NCBI GenBank assembly: GCA_031769625.1
Contig: JAUIMM010000040.1
Span: 12,340,501 to 12,404,500 of the forward strand
DNA from: Taudactylus pleione
Lineage: Eukaryota; Chordata; Amphibia; Anura; Myobatrachidae
Direction: 5' to 3'
Length of the DNA stretch: 64,000 nucleotides
Shown here: piece by piece, positions 46,900 to 57,884 of the stretch
How the letters are laid out: every line of letters begins with the position of its first letter
How positions within the stretch are numbered: position 1 is the stretch's first letter
Program-made: the position numbers and the translations under genes
The notes under the pieces: model-generated
Databases searched by the model: none
Told to the model about the DNA's origin: nothing
Seen by the model: the letters and a program-made list of their open reading frames with translations, nothing else

Positions 46900-47460
46900 C
46901 ACCACTTCTGACATTCAATCACTGAAAATCCGGCAAAAATGTTTTTCTTATATATATCCTAGACAAAAATCCATTATATTTGCTGCTAAAGGCAGAGCTT
47001 ATCAGACTATACTGCAATAATATAGTTACAATGCTTAAAAAAATCTAACAAAAAAGATACTTAGTAATAATTAGATACTATTAGAGATATTGAGTGCATC
47101 ACATGTACCTAGTCATGTAAAAATTAAAAACTATTTTAATCATGCCTACAAAAGACACCAGTTTTATAAAAGCAGCTAAGGCCCAGGGTTTCATTTGACC
47201 CCTTGTGGTCAGAGTACCCAATCGGTGAATCCATTTTGTTTCACACTGCATAAGCATTTTTTGATCTATTAACTCCTCTGAAAGAAACCGGGACATGATC
47301 TTTAATGCAATATTTAATGATCAATAAATTATGGCCAGCTGTCAAAAAGTGGCAAGCCTTAGGTTGGTCACTCGATCCATTTGTCAGGGCAGCCTGTATG
47401 GTGGATCTATGCAATGCCATACATTCTTTGAATTGCCTTTAAGTTTTCACATATAACTTA

Positions 47461-47969
47461 GGGCCTGATTCAACTTGGATTGCAGTTGCCGATACGAATG
47501 CAATCACCCGATTGTTGTGTACTGCGCATGCGTATGCATCGCAGTGCACGTGCGCAGAGACTACGCAGACGCATCGCAGAGTAATTGACAGGAAGTGCCA
47601 TTTGTGGGTGGTGATGGGGGGTGGTCGGTAAAATGCAGTCGTGCCAGTGCATTTGAACGCTGTTGCAGGTGCATGCATAAATTAGCCACTGTGATGCCCT
47701 ACATGTCCTGAGGCCTCATAGTGATGACGTTAGCAATACCTGAGTAAGGTCAGACCTTGTGCAAGTGTGCGTGAGGCTGCAATGGTACTTGATTGCACCA
47801 ATGTTTTTGCAGTCTTGCTAAACATTACGGATGTGTTTAAGGTAAAGTGGGCATCCTTATGTAGTGTGCGGCAGCATAGCAATCGCAATGTATTGGCATA
47901 TAATCGCAGTTGAACTGCATGCATAATCGCTATTGCAATCACAGTTGCGATCGGTAGTGAATCAGGCTC
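47461..47969. mobile_element. Harbinger MITE, 509 bp, inside the PLE-D endonuclease
   Basis: Ends GGGCCTGATTCAACTTGG and GTAGTGAATCAGGCTC are flanked by TTA (47458-47460 and 47970-47972). The part near 47585-47640 (GACAGGAAGTGCC ... GTGGGTGGTGATGG) matches the right end of the big Harbinger in inverse orientation. The terminal repeats have drifted more than in the 598-bp copies. Confidence 0.88.
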
Positions 47970-48158
47970 TTAGACCACAAGGACACCTTATTAGGTATAT
48001 AATGAATTTTGAAGTGCATGTAAGATAGTGATTAATAGTATATTTTTTGCCTGAGTGCGGATGATTAAAACTTGTGCAAGGTGTAAGATAATAGTAAGTA
48101 AGGCAGTTAGGGCATCTATAACATCCACTCTTTCAAACCAGAAATTGTGATTGATTAA

Positions 48159-48160
<2 letters not shown>

Positions 48161-48191
<31 letters not shown>
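48161..48191. repeat. (TA)n microsatellite
   Basis: About 15 AT units between the upstream edge of PLE-D and the PLE tail that starts at 48192. Confidence 0.95.
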
Positions 48192-48194
<3 letters not shown>

Positions 48195-48297
48195 GTCCAT
48201 GAGACCGGCACTCAGTGAGAAACATTTATGAATAAGAATACTATGGTACTTGCCTGGGTGCCCTCCCCGGGTAGAATAGACTACTCGATACACAAAA
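48192..48297 (-). repeat. Short PLE 3' tail
   Basis: GAAGTCCATGAGACCGGCACTCAGTGAG resembles the outer edge of the palindrome at 30371 (AGTCCAATGAATCC ... CGGCACTCAGAG). It is thus the end of a minus-strand PLE copy. It is replaced by the next PLE tail after about 106 bases. Confidence 0.55.
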
Positions 48298-50509
48298 AAA
48301 GAGGTAACGGCGGCACTCAGCAGGACTCATAAAGAAGGACTCGCTACAGGAGTGTAGTTTCCAACGTTTCAATCTCTTTAGTGTGAGATTTTCCTCAGGG
48401 AACAGTAAATAAGTGAGAGCAAACAACATATTTATACATACAGGGCAATTACTCACCCATGTGTTGTGCATAGCATGATCCGATTGCCGGGCAAGTTAAG
48501 GTGACGTCATCACAATGCGTACACCCCACGTGCCACAGCACGTGATTACATACAGCGTTGAGTAACTATGGTGATGGTGCAATTAAAAGCTGCCAATAGC
48601 GGCAGTATAGTTTTCAGATGAAGACAACATATACATAAAAAACAGTTTGTTGCAAATCAGTCAAAGTGACCAAATTGCAATGCGAGTGTCCCACAGACAG
48701 TCAAATTCCATGTAAGTGATTTAAATGGATAGTGCAATTAAAAACTTCCATAGACGGCAGTAAGGTTACAGGTAACCATGGTGACAAAAACGAACGTGAA
48801 CAAATGACTCCAGATGAGATGACCAATCATGGCTATGCTGACAATAGCAGTCAATAGATTTAACAAGTAGAAATATAGTATAAATAAACAACAGTTATAA
48901 CAAACAAATCAGAATGGCCATATCGTAATACATGTGCCCAACAAGCAAACAAGTACAATATAATGAACTGGAGTCAGTAGTGCAATTGAAAATTGTCAAT
49001 GACGGCAATAAGGTTACGAGTAACCATAGTGACATGGAACAAAAACATAAACAAATGACTCTGTATATAGTGGCCAATTTTGGCTATACTAAAATATGCA
49101 TGAGAGAACAATGGGTCATTTGAATGCACATATAACACAATATGGATATAGATAACATCATATAACTGCATAATGAAAACATATAGGGGAGTCAAGCCGA
49201 TATAAATCAAAATATAAATGGCATAAGGGTACAGGCAACTCTCATAAAGATGCTTATAAAAAATAAGATAAGGATATGTTTTCATTTAAACCATAGGGTG
49301 CAACACTATTCATACGGTCAATCCATTTCGCTTCTCGCTGTAAAAGCAATTTCTCTCTGTTACCACCTCGTGATAGAGGCGGAATATGATCCACAATTTT
49401 GTAACACAAAGTGGCAAGGGAATGTTTTTTTTTAGAGAAATGTCGTGCGACCGGTTGTTCGCTGTCTCTTCCATTGAGGGCTAATCTGATAGCTGATCGG
49501 TGTTGAGCCATACGCTCTCGAAATTGGCACACCGTCTTGCCGATATATAAAAGTCCACAAGGACAGTGTATGGCATAGATGACGAAAGTACTGGTACATG
49601 TTAACACATGATTAATAAAGATTTTTTTTCCAGAAAAAGGGTGAGATATATAATGACCAGTTTCCATGTAACGGCAGGTTGTGCATCCAAGACAAGTGTA
49701 GCAACCAGGTCTTTTAGATAGAAAGGTACTCTTTGGAATTAAAGGCTTGTTAAAACCTGTGATATCGTTATGGATGAGGCGGTCCTTTAGATTTGGGCCT
49801 CTGCGATAACAGGACAGTACTTTGGAGTTTTTGAAAGCTGGTAAACTTGCATCCGATGAAAGCAATGGCCAATGTTGTTTCATAGTAGAATTAATTTGGG
49901 AGCTCATCGTGGAAAACGTATTAACAAAGAACATTTTCTTAGAAATATCGATGTTGCGGTTTGAAGACATGAGGCATTCCTCTCTAGACATTGATAAAAC
50001 TTTAGTCATGGCTTTATTAAGTAATTGTAGACGATAGCCTCTTTGATGAAACTTATGCAGCATATTTAGTATTTGTTTTCTAGCTTCCAGATCATTGCTC
50101 ACAATGCGTCGAATGCGTAAAAATTCAGAGTAGGGTAGTCCACTTTTGAGGGATGCCGTATGGTAGCTGGCAGCATGCAACAATGTATTTTTATCCGTTA
50201 CCTTGGTGTACAAATTGGTCTCGATGGAATTTCCTGTCCATTTCATCTAAATAATTAATTTGGTGAGCATTGTGTTCCCAAGTGAATTTAATGGTTGAGT
50301 GACGAGTATTAATTTTATTCATGACCGCATCAAAATTTTCAGCTGTACCAGACCATAGTACAAAAATATCGTCGATATAACTAACAAAAAATAAAAGTTA
50401 TTTAACAAAATACGGTTCTTTGAAAAAAAGTTCTCTTTCTTGTTTCAACATAAAAATATTGGCCAATGAAGGAGAGACGTTCGATCCCATACTGCAACCT
50501 TGAAGCTGT
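48298..50509 (-). mobile_element. PLE-E: left arm of the PLE palindrome
   Basis: A 5'-truncated PLE copy on the minus strand, mirror image of 50519-52734. It begins at the axis inside the RT and ends at a tail with a hammerhead-like motif (48359-48402). Its RT portion (50247-50509) has lesions not shared by the right arm. Confidence 0.92.
49254..50246 (-). CDS. PLE-E C-terminal RT/GIY-YIG reading frame (330 aa)
   Basis: The open frame covers the region after the RT catalytic block: TGNSIETNLYTKVTDKNTLL, FLRIRRIVSNDLEARKQIL, a CX2CX2CX2C cluster (CYTCLGCTTC) and FVIYAIHCPCGLLYIGKTV. It continues through FRERMAQHRSAIRLAL, ARHFSKKKHSL and LQREAKWIDRMNSVAPYGLNE. These last pieces are the GIY-YIG nuclease with its Arg, His and Glu residues. 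The RT palm is not in this frame, so no complete enzyme is made. About eight residues differ from the right-arm copy. Confidence 0.85.
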   Translation of the reverse strand: MKWTGNSIETNLYTKVTDKNTLLHAASYHTASLKSGLPYSEFLRIRRIVSNDLEARKQILNMLHKFHQRGYRLQLLNKAMTKVLSMSREECLMSSNRNIDISKKMFFVNTFSTMSSQINSTMKQHWPLLSSDASLPAFKNSKVLSCYRRGPNLKDRLIHNDITGFNKPLIPKSTFLSKRPGCYTCLGCTTCRYMETGHYISHPFSGKKIFINHVLTCTSTFVIYAIHCPCGLLYIGKTVCQFRERMAQHRSAIRLALNGRDSEQPVARHFSKKKHSLATLCYKIVDHIPPLSRGGNREKLLLQREAKWIDRMNSVAPYGLNENISLSYFL

Positions 50510-50537
50510 CAATAATTTACAGCTTCAAGGTTGCAGT

Positions 50538-51778
50538 ATGGGATCGAACGTCTCTCCTTCATTGGCCAATATTTTTATGTTCAAACAAGAAAGAGAACTT
50601 TTTTTCAAAGAACCGGATTTTGCTAAATACCTTTTATTTTTTGTTCGTTATATCGACGATATTTTTGTACTATGGTCTGGTACAGCTGAAAATTTTGATG
50701 CGGTCATGAATAAAATTAATACTCGTCACTCAACCATTAAATTCACTTGGGAACACAATGCTCACCAAATTATTTAGATGTAATGGTACACTGGACAGGA
50801 AATTCCATCGAGACCAATTTGTACACCAAGGTAACGGATAAAAATACATTGTTGCATGCCGCCAGCTACCATACGGCATCCCTCAAAAGTGGACTACCCT
50901 ACTCTCAATTTTTACGCATTCGACGCATTGTGAGCAATGATCTGGAAGCTAGAAAACAAATACTAAATATGCTGCATAAGCTTCATCAAAGAGGCTATCA
51001 TCTACAATTACTTAATAAAGCCATGGCTAAAGTTTTATCAATGTCTAGAGAGGAATGCCTCATGTCTTCAAACCGCAACATCGATATTTCTAAGAAAATG
51101 TTCTTTGTTAATACGTTTTCCACGATGAGCTCCCAAATTAATTCTACTATGAAACAACATTGGCCATTGCTTTCATCGGATGCAAGTTTACCAGCTTTCA
51201 AAAACTCCAAAGTACTGTCCTGTTATCGCAGAGGCCCAAATCTAAAGGACCGCCTCATCCATAATGATATCACAGGTTTTAACAAGCCTTTAATTCCAAA
51301 GAGTACCTTTCTATCTAAAAGACCTGGTTGCTACACTTGTCTTGGATGCACAACCTGCCGTTACATGGAAACTGGTCATTATATATCACACCCTTATTCC
51401 GGAAAAAAAATCTTTATTAATCATGTGTTAACATGTACCAGTACTTTCGTCATCTATGCCATACGCTGTCCTTGTGGACTTTTATATATCGGCAAGACGG
51501 TGTGCCAATTTCGAGAACGTATGGCTCAACACCGATCAGCTATCAGATTAGCCCTCAATGGAAGAGACAGCGAACAACCAGTCGCACGACATTTCTCTAA
51601 AAAAAAACATTCCCTTGCCACTTTGTGTTACAAAATTGTGGATCATATTCCGCCTCTATCACGAGGTGGTAACAGAGAGAAATTGCTTTTACAGCGAGAA
51701 GCGAAATGGATCGACCGTATGAATAGTGTTGCACCCTATGGTTTAAATGAAAACATGTCCTTATCTTGTTTTTTATAA
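50538..51778 (+). pseudogene. PLE-F RT palm remnant plus GIY-YIG endonuclease
   Basis: The first frame gives CSMGSNVSPSLANIFM and FVRYIDDIFVLWSG, the RT block with catalytic Asp pair. One frameshift near 50775 moves to a second frame (50747-51778) with WTGNSIETNLYTKV, the cysteine cluster CYTCLGCTTCRYM and VIYAIRCPCGLLYIGKT. It ends with RERMAQHRSAI and REAKWIDRM. The nuclease looks structurally complete; the RT lacks everything before its fifth block. Apart from the truncation only the one frameshift was seen, so the copy is fairly young. Confidence 0.88.
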
Positions 51779-52629
51779 GCATCTTTATGTGGGTTGCCTG
51801 TACCCTTATGCCATTTATATTTTGATTTATATCGGCTTGACTCCCCTATATGTTTTCATTATGCAGTTATATGATGTTATCTATATCCGTATTGTGTTAT
51901 ATGTGCATTCAAATGACCCATTGTTCTCTCATGCATATTTTAGTATAGCCAAAATTGGCCACTATATACAGAGTCATTTGTTTATGTTTTTGTTCCATGT
52001 CACTATGGTTACTCGTAACCTTATTGCCGTCATTGACAATTTTCAATTGCACTACTGACTCCAGTTCATTATATTGTACTTGTTTGCTTGTTGGGCACAT
52101 GTATTACGATATGGCCATTCTGATTTGTTTGTTATAACTGTTGTTTATTTATACTATATTTCTACTTGTTAAATCTATTGACTGCTATTGTCAGCATAGC
52201 CATGATTGGTCATCTCATCTGGAGTCATTTGTTCACGTTTGTTTTTGTCACCATGGTTACCTGTAACCTTACTGCCGTCTATGGCAGTTTATAATTGCAC
52301 TATCCATTTAAATCACTTACATGGAATTTGACTGTCTGTGGGACACTCGCATTGCAATTTGGCCACTTTGACTGATCTGCAACAAACTGTTTTTTATGTA
52401 TATGTTGTCTTCATCTGAAAACTATACTGCCGCTATTGGCAGCTTTTAATTGCACCATCACCATAATTACTCAACGCTGTATGTAATCACGTGCTGTGGC
52501 ACGTGGGGTGTACGCATTGTGATGACGTCACCTTAACTTGCCTGGCAATCGGATCGTGCTATGCACAACACATGGGTGAGTAATTGCCCTGTATGTATAA
52601 ATATGTTGTTTGCTCTCACTTATTTACTG

Positions 52630-52673
52630 TTCCCTGAGGAAAATCTCACACTAAAGAGATTGAAACGTTGGAA
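52630..52673 (+). ncRNA. Hammerhead-like motif in the PLE-F tail
   Basis: CUGAGGA (52634-52640) is followed by a six-pair helix II (AAUCUC 52642-52647 with GAGAUU 52656-52661) and GAAAC. UUCC (52630-52633) pairs with GGAA (52670-52673) as a short helix I around a presumed UU cleavage site. One A between core and helix II is extra, and helix III is a single pair at most. The mirror copy is at 48359-48402. Confidence 0.4.
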
Positions 52674-52730
52674 ACTACACTCCTGTAGCGAGTCTTTCTT
52701 TATGAGTCCTGCTGAGTGCTGCCGTTACTT

Positions 52731-52732
<2 letters not shown>

Positions 52733-52775
<43 letters not shown>
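52733..52775. repeat. (TA)n microsatellite
   Basis: About 21 TA units exactly at the 3' end of PLE-F. The sequence after it (52776 on) looks like another PLE tail facing the opposite way. Confidence 0.95.
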
Positions 52776-52776
<1 letters not shown>

Positions 52777-53020
52777 CTAGAAAAATGGAGAGCACACAAT
52801 GGTGAGGTAATGTCCAAAAGCAACTTTACTTGAAATAAGTGCTCACATACATTGAGATAAAAAATACAATCAGCTTGAGGCTACCAGTGTCCAGGTCTCT
52901 AATAGGTATGGCATCTCTGGATCATGGTCCACCACAGGGGATTCCTAGAGCACGCTGTCTGATCACAGAACAGGATCTCTGGTGGTAGCTGATGATGTCA
53001 CTACATACACATGTGTAGGC

Positions 53021-53601
53021 GGAATGGGTATGAAATACCGCCGGCTGTGCGATTCCCGTCAGCGGCAGGCCGACATCAGCAGAGTTCCGAGCAGCGGAAG
53101 CCCGACAGCGCTGGAAATCCCGATCGTGGATAGGTGAGTATCTACTAACCTAACCCCCCTAACCCTAACCCTCTTTAGGGGTGCCTAACCCTAACTTCCC
53201 CCCAAGTGCCTAACCCTAATCCCCCCTCTAAGTGCCTAACCATAACCACCCCCTTCCCCGCTGCCTAAACCTAAGTCCCCCGGGGGGGTGCCTAACCCTA
53301 AGTCCCCCCCGGGGGTGCCTAACCATAACCCTCCCTCCCCGAAGCCTAACCCTAACCATCCCGGGGGGGGGTGCCTAACCCTAAGTCCCCCCCGGGAGCC
53401 CTAAACCTAACCCTCCCCCCCCGCGGCTGTCCGCTCACGGCGCCCAGCATCACTACGATCGGGATGCTGGGCGCCAGTCTCCCGGCGTCGGGGAAATGCG
53501 GGCGTCTACATCTAGCCGTCCGGCATTTCACCCTTGCCGGGATATGACAGTCGGGAAGCCGGCTGCCGGTATTTAGGCAGTCGGCTTCCCGATTGCTTCC
53601 C
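53021..53601. mobile_element. MITE, 581 bp, 8-bp duplication, with CCTAACCC array
   Basis: GTGTAGGC flanks it on both sides (53013-53020 and 53602-53609). The ends are imperfectly inverted (GGAATGGG...AAATACCGCCGGC against GCCGGTATTTAGGC...GCTTCCC). It is GC-rich, with internal hairpins such as GCGCCCAGCATC/GATGCTGGGCGC, and carries a degenerate telomere-like array. Confidence 0.7.
53146..53425. repeat. Degenerate CCTAACCC-type array
   Basis: Repeats of TGCCTAACCCTAA separated by C-rich or G-rich spacers (units about 25-35 bp) fill the middle of the MITE. It resembles vertebrate telomeric CCCTAA but is not a uniform hexamer array. Confidence 0.85.
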
Positions 53602-53799
53602 GTGTAGGCCACTACCTACGAGTTTCGTCACTGGTTGGACTTCGAAGTCTACTTCTACTTTCACTCTATACCTATGTAAGGTTTGTTACATCTCCCCATA
53701 ATGATGAGATAATATTTCCCAGTGAGGTGATTTGCTGTTGTAGGAGACAGACAGCACACAGGTGTGATGGCTGAGAGTTGATTGCAGTAGAGAAGCTAA

Positions 53800-54000
53800 T
53801 GCTGGGTACACACTGGCCGACATATTGGCCGTTCAATCGTGTGCATGTCGGCCAGTGTGTACAGATGATATGTCTGTGAACGACATCATTCACAGACATA
53901 TCGCGTCGGCTGTGCAGCATAGCCGATGGGATATTTCTGCAGATATATCTGCTCATTGTGCTGTGTGTACAGATGGTCAGCTGTTCAGGACACCACGGAG
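53800..54000. mobile_element. MITE fragment with TGCTGGGTACACAC end
   Basis: Starts TGCTGGGTACACACTGG and has inner hairpins (GCCGACATATTGGCC; TCTGTGAACGACATCATTCACAGA). The opposite end, expected to read GTGTACCCAGCA, was not found, so it is truncated. The element at 61741-61985 has related ends. Confidence 0.55.
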
Positions 54001-54401
54001 GGTGGCACGATACGACCCCCGGACAGTAGGACTGCAGTGTGTTTGAACAACGATCATCTTCAGATATATAAGCCATGAGGCTCCGCCAACAACTGATGGG
54101 TGTTACCGCAGTACAGCATGAAGCTGGGACATTAAGGTTGTGCTAACTTGACTGTCAGGAATGATGTTTTCCTGGAAGTAGTTGTTCTGTCATTTCTTTT
54201 CTCAGATAATTCAAACAGTTTATTTGCTAATTGCTGGCTAGCCATGATGGCTGCGGAGTCCCTGAGCCTGTTGGAGCAAATCTCCGCACAGCTGATGGTG
54301 ACACAACAGAGTGCGGAAGGGAGACCTGCTATACAGGGCTCAGTAATAAAATGGAAAAATAGAAAGTACTAACACTATAATGAAAAATAATGATAACAGA
54401 T

Positions 54402-54515
54402 ATAATCAGACCCGCTTGAAAGCGGGTCGATGGTGGTCCAGTGCGCATGTGCATCATGCGCAACGTGCGTGCGCAAGCCCCATAGCAAATAGCAAGCGGC
54501 TCTTAATCAGGCCCA
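54402..54515. mobile_element. Truncated Harbinger MITE of the 22460 subfamily
   Basis: AATCAGACCCGCTTGAAAGC and GGGTCGATGGTGGTCCAG match the left part of 22460-22991, and GCGGCTCTTAATCAGGCCC matches its right end. Most of the interior and the first few bases are gone. Confidence 0.7.
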
Positions 54516-55432
54516 CAGTCTTTAAACTCTTTACAGTTCTTTTAAAAACATACACTTATTTGTGAAGAAAAGGCAGGTTCTTGGTATTCAGCAATTTATA
54601 TTTCCACAGTTAGTAAGATAAATCCTTAATATTCACATTTGATTGGTGCATACATACTTTAAAAGATCATGGCCATGAAAAATATGTATAAAAATTATTA
54701 TTTACCACGTCCTCCTGGTTTATCAGGGTTAGTTTGTTATGCCGTTTACAGCTCTTTCTCCCCCTTCTCTTTAACATCCGCTCCGTAGCTTTTATACTGC
54801 GGTTGTATCCACAGTTCAGCAGCCAAAACACCGGGGGACAGAGAGGTTCCTGGAAGCAAAGGAATGGCCAATTGATATCCCTGTAGTGGGTATAGGGAGT
54901 AAATGTGGTAAGCCACTTAATGGCTCTCTCCTCCTTCTCCTTGCTGTCGGCTCCATAGCCGCTATGTAATTAGCGGCTGCTTCTCAGGTTAGATACCCAG
55001 ATAGCCGGATCGCCGGGGGAGATGGGTTCACAGAGGCGTGAGTGTAGTCAGCTGATCTCTCAATGGCAAGTAGGTTAGTGAGTATAAAATGCGTTTCTCC
55101 GCCTCTGAAATATCGGCGGCTTCCTCAGTCAACATGTTCATTGTATTCTCTCACCAGCCTTTTTATTTGTGCCTATGTAATCAACACATGTGTAGGCAAT
55201 CTACTAATCAGGTTTCTTTTTTATTTGAATAGCTGTGTAAAATTAACCCTTAGGTGGATGATTTCTGTCCAGGATTTCTTTGAAATTACTTTCATCGTTT
55301 TGTATCTGTGATTACTACTAGACTATTTTAATCCCGAAAATGTAGGGTTTATATACACTGAAGATTTTTCTTATACATTACTATGTATCATAGAGAAGAG
55401 AAAAATATGAAATAAAGCTATTAGAAATAAAA

Positions 55433-55471
<39 letters not shown>

Positions 55472-56265
55472 TACACACACCTAAATATAGAGATGCAATT
55501 ACAAGTAATATAAATGATACATATACATTTTTACATATAAAAAAATCAATAATAATAAAAAACAAATAATGAGAAAAATATACATATGTAAATAGAAATA
55601 AAAAACACACATTACACATATAATTAGATTAGTAATTAGTACTTGTGACTGCTTACCGCTGGCCGGCTGTTTAAGTAGAATGTCACAGCCCGTCTGTTGG
55701 AATTGGACGGAGCTCAACGTATGTCACTCACGGATCTTGCTCTCTCTTTGTGGTTGTACTCCCATGTGTGGCTCTCCGGTATCTGACAGGAATGTTTGTG
55801 TAAAAAACCAGCTCGTAGCATTTAAGGCAGACCCTTAAACAGCCGTCGGTAAGCAGTCACAATTACTGACTATCTCATGAGAGCCAGTTTTAAATCTCTG
55901 TGCCTGGACGGTGTCACTAACCACCGGGGTGAAAGTGATTATCACTGAACCAGTGTCATGGAACATTTCAAACAGGCTAACTGATTACCTGTTACAGCTT
56001 GATTGATGGGAATCTGATGTCTGGATACTTAGTAACAAACACCATATAAAGAAACATTTTTAGGTGTGTATACTTTAAGCCGTGCATATATCGGCGATAC
56101 AATCATTTCTTACCCGGAGGACAGAGACTATTTTTGGAATTCAAGTAACCAATACATATTACATATCGCTACAGGAGACACCTTCTGCAGGGGTTGATCT
56201 CCTATGTATAGATATGAGTTATCAATAATATCCAGTACCAGCTTGTATTTTATGTATGTGTATAT
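54516..56265. other. No gene; microsatellite and an inverted pair
   Basis: A (TA)n run lies at 55437-55469. TGTGACTGCTTACCGCTGG (55644-55662) plus GGCTGTTTAAG is mirrored by CTTAAACAGCC and GTCGGTAAGCAGTCACA ending near 55872, enclosing about 230 bp; it may be a small foldback element. Nothing else was recognised. Confidence 0.45.
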
Positions 56266-56267
56266 GT

Positions 56268-56579
56268 GGGCAGCACAGACGGTGTAATGGTTAGCGTTAC
56301 TGCCTCACAGCAATGAGGTCATGGGTTCAATTCCCACCATGGCCCTAACTGTGTGGAGTTTGTATATTCTCCCTGTGCTTGCGTGGGTTTCCTCCGGGTT
56401 AATTGGCTACCCTCAGAATTGACCATAAGTGTGTATGTGTGTGAGCATGTGTTAGGGAATATAGATTGTAAGCTCCACTGGGGCAGGGACAGATGTGAAT
56501 GGCCAAATATTCTCTCTGTAAAGCGCTGCGGAATATGTGTGCGCTATATAAATAACTGGTAATAATAATAATAATAATG
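56268..56579 (+). mobile_element. tRNA-derived SINE (V-SINE-like)
   Basis: The head GGGCAGCACAGACGGTGTAA contains an A-box-like GTAATGGTTAGC, and a B box GGTTCAATTCC lies at 56324-56334. The body has GTGTGGAGTTTGTATATTCT and GCGTGGGTTTCCTCC, the 3' part TGTAAGCTCCACTGGGGCAG, and an (AAT)n tail. This is the plan of a tRNA-head SINE. A deletion around GGGTTAATTGGC shortens it. Transcription would be by RNA polymerase III. Confidence 0.75.
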
Positions 56580-56699
56580 TGTCATTTACTTTTAGTTAAT
56601 CTAATTCCATTGTTTGTTTGTTTTTTCTATTTTTATAATAAATTGTCAATAGTTTTTACATCAAGCGCTCTTTTGTCTGGTTGAATATAAATAATATTG

Positions 56700-57703
56700 C
56701 TGGCCTATTAAGGCACATATTATGAATATCTTTATCCAGGCCTCTTTATATATAATAAAGGTTGATCCACAGGTTATGAAATCCTTTATATAGAAGGATT
56801 TGTGAAGAAAATTCAGTTTCTTTTCTTGTTGTGTGTAAACATGTATTACATGAGGTCTTTCTACACCTATGAAATCCTGATGGTTTCTTGGAAAGCCAGT
56901 TATTTATATTTTCTGTTTTTTCTGATTCTCGCTTGAAGTGACTAGAGACCAATTTTGATTTAATATTATCTGCCCTTCTAAAGATCACTTTACCCTCCAG
57001 CTCAACTTCGTCTCTAAGTATTATATCCAATTTTAGTAATGATTAATTTTTCTTTATTATAGTTTTCATTTCCTGTGCGCATTGTACTTTGTTGTGAATA
57101 GTGATGATCTATCTTCTTTTCTGGGCGCATCGTCTCTATTTTCATATTTTATTTCTAAAAGGTCCTCCCTATCTATTTTGTCTACCTCATTCATAGCTTT
57201 CTGTAGAATTTCCTTAGGGTATCCCTGTTCTAAAACGGACTCAAACAATGCCTCTGTCTGTCTGTTATATGACTCTCTGGTGGTGCAATTTCTTTTTATT
57301 CTAATGAATTTTCCCTTCTGAATATTTATTTCCATGTTTTGGCATGTGAACTTTTAAAATGAAGATAACTATTTTGATAGCGCTTTCTATTTTTCCATTT
57401 TGTAGTCTATATTTACGGGGACCGAGTAATCCCCCTGTTTTTGAAAGCAGCAAACACTTCAGTTCTGTGTAAATTATATATTGGCGCCATTACTACACAT
57501 GTTGTATTTTTTTTGTTATTCTCAGTAATAAGAGCCTGATGACGGCCTATTGGATTTTTAGTCTCTGTGAGCACAAAAGCATCTTTCAGGGGATCGGGAC
57601 CCACTGAGACCTGACTGTGAGGGGAATTACGGAGTGCAGCTGCCGCCATTTGTATAGAAACTAAACAATAATCGTCTCCAAGGAAGATACATACCAGGAA
57701 CAC
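56700..57703 (-). pseudogene. PLE-G: fragment between RT and endonuclease
   Basis: On the minus strand 57335-57066 gives KGKFIRIKRNCTTRESYNRQ ... LEQGYPKEILQKAMNEV, the block after the RT palm. 57030-56746 gives FRRADNIKSKLVSSHFKR and a cysteine cluster (CRKTSCNTC) that precedes the nuclease. The nuclease itself and the RT palm are missing. 57703-57413 is open but has no PLE signature. Confidence 0.75.
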
Positions 57704-57884
57704 AGACGTAATGTACCAGCAATCAGTGTGGGCACTGGCACCATGCTACAAGTCTCTCTCCCGTGTCTGAGTCCCGAGGATAAGAGATGTTCTCAATACA
57801 CGTCTACCTGCTGAGAAGACCATCTGGCAGCAGGTTTTTCTGTAACCTGGGTGATCTCACTGTAGCCCCATAGGGTCTTATTTA

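Larger units (their letters stand above)
46672..48162 (-). pseudogene. PLE-D: GIY-YIG endonuclease fragment split by a MITE
   Basis: On the minus strand, from the 5' side: a cysteine-rich linker (CPNCLTYYYLTPCTS), HPHSGKKYTINHYLTCTSKFIIYLIRCPCGL up to about 47973, then the MITE 47461-47969. The nuclease continues as LYVKT, QFKECMALHRSTIQAAL, PKACHFLTAGHN and QCETKWIHRLGTL. This is the complete order of a PLE GIY-YIG domain with scattered substitutions. The tail carries a CCTGAGGAAAAGG ... GAAAC phrase near 46680-46720. The RT is absent, so the copy is 5' truncated, and its upstream edge is a (TA)n run. Confidence 0.85.
50519..52734 (+). mobile_element. PLE-F: right arm of the PLE palindrome
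   Basis: A 5'-truncated PLE copy on the plus strand, starting within the RT at ACAGCTTCAAGGTTGCAG and ending at a (TA)n run. It mirrors 48298-50509 with about 98% identity judged from the protein pair. The coding part is followed by about 950 bases of shared 3' non-coding sequence. Confidence 0.92.
52776..53700 (-). repeat. PLE-like tail region interrupted by a MITE
   Basis: On the minus strand, 53640-53610 gives GACGAAACTCGTAGG, the GAAAC phrase typical of PLE tails here. 52776-52860 (AGAGCACACAATGG ... CAACTTTACTTG) resembles the outer edge of such tails. No coding sequence is present. The MITE 53021-53601 separates the two parts. Confidence 0.4.

Noticed and set aside
53146..53425. True telomere or interstitial telomeric block
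   Set aside because: The repeats are irregular with long spacers and lie wholly within a MITE with an 8-bp target duplication.
56268..56340. tRNA gene
   Set aside because: A and B boxes are present, but the sequence does not fold as a cloverleaf and continues into a SINE body with an (AAT)n tail.
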